Shown in pieces: positions 59,566-64,000 of a stretch of 64,000 bases of DNA. The DNA comes from Microvelia longipes (Eukaryota; Arthropoda; Insecta; Hemiptera; Veliidae). The position numbers and the translations under genes were made by a program. Each line of letters opens with the position of its first letter. Position 1 is the first letter of the stretch. The stretch is taken from positions 80,818,444-80,882,443 of the forward strand of contig JACMZG010000008.1 of the NCBI GenBank assembly GCA_018340805.1, given 5' to 3'. A model generated the notes under the pieces. It did not search any database. It saw nothing but the letters and a program-made list of their open reading frames with translations, and was not told where the DNA came from.

Positions 59566-60944
59566 TATTTAGTATAAAACTAATTAACATTTAAACTTCG
59601 TCGTATTATATTTATATGCCTAATTTGAAAAAATGACATTTTATGTAGGTTTACCAATATAAAACAACAAGCATTTGGCGTCTAGGCCACTACCAAATGT
59701 CGACTTGAGATTTTAAACCGACACACCTAAAATAGTAAGATGCTGAATCTTTGCGTTTCGACTCATACTTTGATTTGCGAAGGTCTGTTTATTAAACATC
59801 CTACTACCGGATCAGGATGTGATCCTAAGAATTATGAACCAGGCCGCCTAATAGAGTTATAATAGAGCGGACGCGACTATCTTTAAATAGAGAGCAATAA
59901 GAAATGCGACCAGAGCGAAACTGCAAATCACCTTACAAGTTATCTAAGCTTAGATTTTTAAAAATTAGATTTTTATAATTTTTACCTCGAGGTTATTAAT
60001 GTCAAAACCATTTTTTTCTACTATTTTCCGCCCCTTTTAGGGGTGACGTTTGTTTAACAGAGGACAACATGAGTTGTGGTGGAAGGGTTAGGGTGGGGAA
60101 TTCTGGAACAGACAGAGGCAACAGGCTAAAACATGACAGGTAATTTGACTAGCAACGTTGACTTTACCTCAAGGGAGCAAAAGCTTAATTAAAACTCAAC
60201 CCCTTACAGGCCTGTTTTTACGACGTAAGAAGAGTAATGAACAGCATCTGATTACTCCTTGACTTGCTGGAAATTAGAAGGACCTTAAGAAAATTGGCAC
60301 TATAAGAAAAAATTAAATTAATAAAACTGACTGAAAATTAAATTAAATAAACTGAGATATTACGCCTGTAGTAGAATAGTTTAAATAGTAAGCATGTTTA
60401 AAATACAAGTAAACTTATTTTTTGTTAGTAATAAAAATTAAAAGGTATAACTATGGATTATAAGGCAACTAAATAAATTAACCATAGATATAAGAATTAT
60501 AGACGATGATTGTTATTTATAAACTTTTAAATTCTAAATTAGCCCACTATAGCACAAAAAGATTAAGTAATTCATCCTTTGTCTCACATTTAAGTTTATA
60601 GAATTCACACATTTTTATAAATTTGTGAATTATTTTTTTAAAATAAAATTTATAAATAACAAAAAAATAATAAAATTGGTTTGATATTTTATTTTTTATA
60701 TATTTCTAATCAAATCTAATTATCATATGTAAACGATTCTTTTTGCAATCTACGAGAGTTCACCGGAACACAATTTTAAATCTTTTTGACCGGGATGTAA
60801 GAGATTATACCAAACACTACAAAAAGTTTGTCAAATCTTAAGAATTTGTTGTTCATGGTTTTATATTGATCCTAAAGAGTATTTGACTGACGTTAAAAAG
60901 TATTAGAGTCTTGAAGAAAGTATGAGGCGCTAAAAATTTGATGA
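59566..60944. other. intronic sequence, nothing recognised
   Basis: No gene or repeat family identified. Confidence 0.5.
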
Positions 60945-61140
60945 ATACATGGCAAAATGCCATGTAACAATAAATACTACAACTGAAGCAGTGAGCTCAC
61001 AGGTCCACGGTACGGGCCTATAAGGTGAGACAAGGAAATCTCGCTGAATACATGGCAAAATGCTATGTAGCAACAAATAATAAGAAAACATGAAAACAAC
61101 AACAATGGGGCCCCAAAGCGGCTACGGGCCCAAGGTCCGC
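60945..61140 (-). repeat. compound-hairpin element, degraded copy 2, minus strand
   Basis: On the minus strand it matches 29205-29400: GGGCCCGTAGCCGC, GGGGCCCCATTGTTGTTGTT, then the TACATRGCATTTTGCCATGT hairpin and TTCAGCGA. The hairpin occurs twice here (60946-60966 and 61049-61069). The GC-rich stems have lost several pairs. Confidence 0.75.
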
Positions 61141-61154
61141 ATTTTGAATATATA

Positions 61155-61610
61155 GATTGTTATACTAGCTATTACCTTTTATCATCATACTTAGATTGTT
61201 ATACAAGCTATTACCCTTTTTATCGTCATACTTAGATTGTTATACAAGCTCCCTTTTTATCACGATTGTTATACAAGCTATTACCCTTTTTATCATACTT
61301 ACCCTTGTTGATTGTTATACTAGCTATTACCCTTTTTATCATCATACTTAGGTTATACAAGCTATTACCCTTTTTATCATCATACTTAGATTGTTATACA
61401 AGCTATTACCCTTTTTATCATCATACTTAGATTGTTATACAAGCTATTACCCTTTTTATCATCATACTTAGATTGTTATACAAGCTATTACCCTTTTATC
61501 ATCATACTAGATTTTTTTATACCATTAATTACCCTTTTTATCATCATACTATTGTTGTACCCGACAAATACTCTTGTTTGTATCATCATACTTAGATTGT
61601 TGTAGTAACT
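61155..61610. repeat. 41-bp minisatellite abutting a Fas2 splice acceptor
   Basis: The unit ACTTAGATTGTTATACAAGC plus TATTACCCTTTTTATCATCA-T is repeated about ten times. The last degenerate unit (ACTTAGATTGTTGTAGTAAC, then TATCAGCCATTTTG, 61591-61624) runs into TTTCAG at 61624-61629, so the pyrimidine tract of the exon may belong to the array. Confidence 0.9.
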
Positions 61611-61629
61611 ATCAGCCATTTTGTTTCAG

Positions 61630-61790
61630 GTTCACAAAGGATCGTTTTACAATAGATAGACTTCCAGCTGACGAAGCATTAGCACTGATTATACGACCAC
61701 TCCATAAGAATGACGCTGGGACCTACACCTGTATGGCTAAATATGCCAACTCTAAAATACTATCCAAGACGGTCACTTTAACACCAATTG
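61630..61790 (+). CDS. Fas2: Fasciclin-2-like, exon encoding the second half of Ig domain 1
   Basis: 161-bp exon between TTTGTTTCAG and GTAAGC. Its first base joins the two leftover bases of the 40521-40692 exon to make a leucine codon. Then come FTKDRFTIDRLPADEALALI, IRPLHKNDAGTYTCMAKYA and SKTVTLTPI, ending with one base of the next codon. DAGTYTC is the Ig F-strand cysteine motif, the partner of FTC in the previous exon. Insect Fas2 has the same ALxI...YxC..SYAN layout at this point. The intron separating the two halves of the domain is 20,937 bp. Confidence 0.88.
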
Positions 61791-61916
61791 GTAAGCTATT
61801 CAATAATAACATTTTTTTAAGTTCTGATGTCAGTATTGACACATGTTGTGATTGACACGTGTATTCTCATGTAAGAATGACTATATATTTTAATTTAATT
61901 TTATATGATACAAATT

Positions 61917-62240
61917 TTTTCCTCATTTATACCGTAGAGGAAAAACAGGGATTTTATGAAAACAGGGATTTCATATAAATTATCCGTTTCAGGTGTTTTT
62001 AAGACCTCCTGAATAGTGTTATTAAAGTTTTCTGTATGTGTGTGTGTGTGACTTTGTAGAACCCTAATTTTTAATCGTTCAATTCTTTCAGGATCTATTA
62101 GAGTATCAATAATTTTAATCTACTTGTAAATTTCTATGTTGAATATAAGATATTTAATAGTTATGTTAATGCATAAGGAGAAGTGTGTCTTTAATGTCAC
62201 GCAATTAGATTTTACCGACGAGCGAAGCGAGTCGTGAAAA
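61917..62240 (+). repeat. dispersed repeat family R1, internally deleted copy
   Basis: Left end TTCCTCATTTATACCGTAGA, then TATCCGTTTCAGGTGTTTTT and AAGACCTCCTGAATAG; right motif GACGAGCGAAGCGAGTCGTG at 62217-62236. It sits within the 1.1-kb Fas2 intron. Confidence 0.68.
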
Positions 62241-62888
62241 ATTGCCAAGACATAAAAGACATTCTCAGCCGAATGACATACACTATTTTTTTGTTTGAGT
62301 AGCACTCTTTAAATAAACTGCGCTATATAGTTATTGAAAAAAAAAACAAAACGTCCAATTATCTCAATATTATCGTCGTCATGAATTCATCCATAGCTTC
62401 ACACTTTTACTCAAATGTCAAAGCTTTACAAATAAACACCAAAAAATCAATTAGAACATTTAGAACAGACACTTTTAAAAAACAAAGAAGTTCTACGAAC
62501 AAAAACAGAAACAAAATGACGTTTTTAAAGAATCCTCATGAGGGTTTACACAGATTTGTTTTTTGAACACGCTACATTACGTAATGGCGGCAATATATGA
62601 ATTACTTTTACGTCCTAGGAGTTTTTTTACATTCATTATTGTCCTCGGAGTGAAAAGTACTAAATAACCTCTATAACAATAATGATTGGTTCTCATCCTA
62701 AAAACGGTCCAATTAAAGTGCTCAATTACGTACTACCTCAAAAAAACTAATTTATACTATTCATTGACAGGTCTTAAGCTTCGATTGATTTATTAGTTTG
62801 AAGCTAATTGAAAAAAGCAGTGATGATACTTTTATGCTTATAAGTATTTCTTTCTCTTAACCATTTATCTCAATATTCTGTTTTTCAG
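62241..62888. other. rest of the Fas2 intron, ending in a 3' splice site
   Basis: No gene seen. It ends CTGTTTTTCAG at 62878-62888. Confidence 0.6.
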
Positions 62889-63033
62889 TTGCTGTAACAT
62901 GGGAAGATGCACCGACTGAACAGTACCCTTTATCTGGTAAAAGGTACAGAATCAAGTGCAAGGTTAAAGCCGACCCTCCTCCTCACGTTGAATGGAAAAT
63001 TAATGGACAACCGCTTGACACCGCCAATCCAAG
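62889..63033 (+). CDS. Fas2: Fasciclin-2-like, exon encoding the start of Ig domain 2
   Basis: 145-bp exon between TTTTTCAG and GTAACT. Two bases complete a valine codon begun in the previous exon. The product VAVTWEDAPTEQYPLSGKRY, then RIKCKVKADPPPHVEWKING and QPLDTANP, shows the domain linker and the Ig2 cysteine (IKC) and tryptophan (VEW). The pattern VAxTWxxAPxxQYP followed by VKADPxPxxxW is the strongest Fas2 signature in the window. It ends with two bases of a split codon. The next exon, which would carry the second Ig2 cysteine, is not found before 64000. Confidence 0.9.
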
Positions 63034-63125
63034 GTAACTCGAACCTTCATGTTCGGTCTTCATGGATGGAATCAATTCAAAGAAGTCTCTTTAAATTCAT
63101 CGTCAGCATATCTCTAGTCGATTTA

Positions 63126-63325
63126 TCCCTATAAGAGGCAGTGCTTGCATTAGTACCGAATTAAATGCCTATGTGTTCCTATGAGAAACAGTGCTAGCAA
63201 TAGTATCGAATAAAATGCCTATGTGTCCCTATGAGAAACAGTGCTAGCACTAGTGCCGAAGAAAATGCCTATGTGTCCCTATTAGAAACAGTGCAAGCAT
63301 TAGTGACGAATAAAATGCTCGAAAG
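63126..63325. repeat. 50-bp tandem repeat, four copies
   Basis: CCCTATGAGAAACAGTGCTA plus GCAATAGTATCGAATAAAAT and GCCTATGTGT. Copies near 63130, 63180, 63230 and 63280, starting less than 100 bases after the Ig2 exon. Confidence 0.92.
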
Positions 63326-64000
63326 GGAATTAGCGGTTATAGTTTTGTCTTGCTGTTTTCGACCAACTTAACACTTTTGCGTAAATATATGTAATTTTTT
63401 AAGGATGCAATTATATTTTCTTTCTCTTTCTAATCCGGGAGTCCAGGGTGATTTTCTGCCTTAAAGATTTATGAACCATTTCTTCATAGGATTTACAGGA
63501 CCATAGAGTAGAGTAAGAAAATAACCGGTGGTTTTACTCCTAGGCTGAACAATATGTTGACTCAAATTATTACAACTTTTTTATTTTTAAAAACTCTGAT
63601 AAAAGATACAAAAGAATTATAGCACTTAAGAAATCAAACATTTTTAGTCCTGGTCCATTGTTTACCTACGCTGCTTCATTTTGAAGATAAAACCCGTCGC
63701 AATTTCTTCAACTCTCTCTCTTTCAAGTATCATTATATTTTTGTATTACCTCAAGCCGTTTAAATCATTTTCAGAATTTATAAAAAAAATGATGGTAATA
63801 AGTGTACAATTTTGCAGAGTCAGCATATTGTATTATAGCCCCGGAGTAAAACACTAGACCGGTGATTTTTTTTACTCGTCTTAACTGTCCTGTGAATCGC
63901 ATTTAACCATGGTTCAACATACTATCGTTGGTGATCGAATAGACCAAAATCACCCTGGACCCCAAATCATTAAGAGGAACTACATGTGATTTATGTGATA
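63326..64000. other. intronic sequence to the window end, nothing recognised
   Basis: A possible acceptor TACAATTTTGCAG at 63805-63817 leads into sequence that does not continue Ig2, so no exon is called. Confidence 0.5.

Noticed and set aside
59333..59590. Minus-strand frame with 15-residue KCVKTTLNV repeats
   Set aside because: Explained by a 45-bp minisatellite.
63805..63870. Possible next Fas2 exon after TACAATTTTGCAG
   Set aside because: The following codons soon stop and do not continue the Ig2 pattern.

Overview
The window is AT-rich eukaryotic DNA, most likely from an arthropod and probably an insect. It has long introns, canonical GT-AG splice sites, abundant microsatellites and minisatellites, and many families of dispersed repeats. 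The only conserved host gene I can support is three plus-strand exons (40521-40692, 61630-61790, 62889-63033). Their phases join cleanly and encode immunoglobulin domain 1 and the start of Ig domain 2 of a Fasciclin-2 (Fas2/NCAM-type) cell adhesion molecule. The species cannot be named from the sequence. No signal-peptide exon and no exons after Ig2 were found, so the gene runs out of the window to the right. Everything left of 40520 is probably its first intron or 5' flank.

Bases 1-15136 hold two near-identical Ty3/gypsy (Metaviridae) retrotransposon copies, head to tail on the plus strand. Copy 1 is cut by the window edge; copy 2 is complete from its leader onward. A single N at 6724, the only N in the window, marks the junction. 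Both copies have gag with a CCHC zinc knuckle, a G GGA AAC slippery heptamer followed by a potential stem-loop (a -1 frameshift signal), and pol with protease, RT, RNase H and integrase. Each copy is broken by its own private 1-nt indels, mostly in homopolymers. Where one copy is broken the other is usually open, so recent activity plus sequencing or assembly error is a real alternative to decay. About 1.9 kb of noncoding sequence follows pol in each copy and must contain the LTR, probably shared between the copies.

From 15.1 to 40.5 kb and through the 20.9-kb intron (40693-61629) the sequence is a patchwork of repeats. Family R1 occurs at about ten sites and carries a 5S-rRNA-like internal block and a GAGCGAAGCGAG motif. 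Families R2, R3 and R4 have two or three copies each. There are tRNA-derived SINE-like elements, and an ORF1-only LINE derivative on the minus strand (44608-46463) with a 12-bp target-site duplication and an intact 270-aa ORF1-type protein. A GC-rich compound-hairpin element lies at 29205-29446, with a degraded second copy at 60945-61140. At least eight snap-back inverted repeats have arms of 17 to about 290 bp. Two of them carry sequences resembling hammerhead-ribozyme cores of the kind known from Penelope-like elements.

The last part (61.1-63.4 kb) has the second and third Fas2 exons. A 41-bp minisatellite runs up to the 3' splice site of the second exon, and a 50-bp minisatellite lies just after the third. 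Coordinates of repeat families are approximate (within about 20 bp) unless base-level boundaries are stated.
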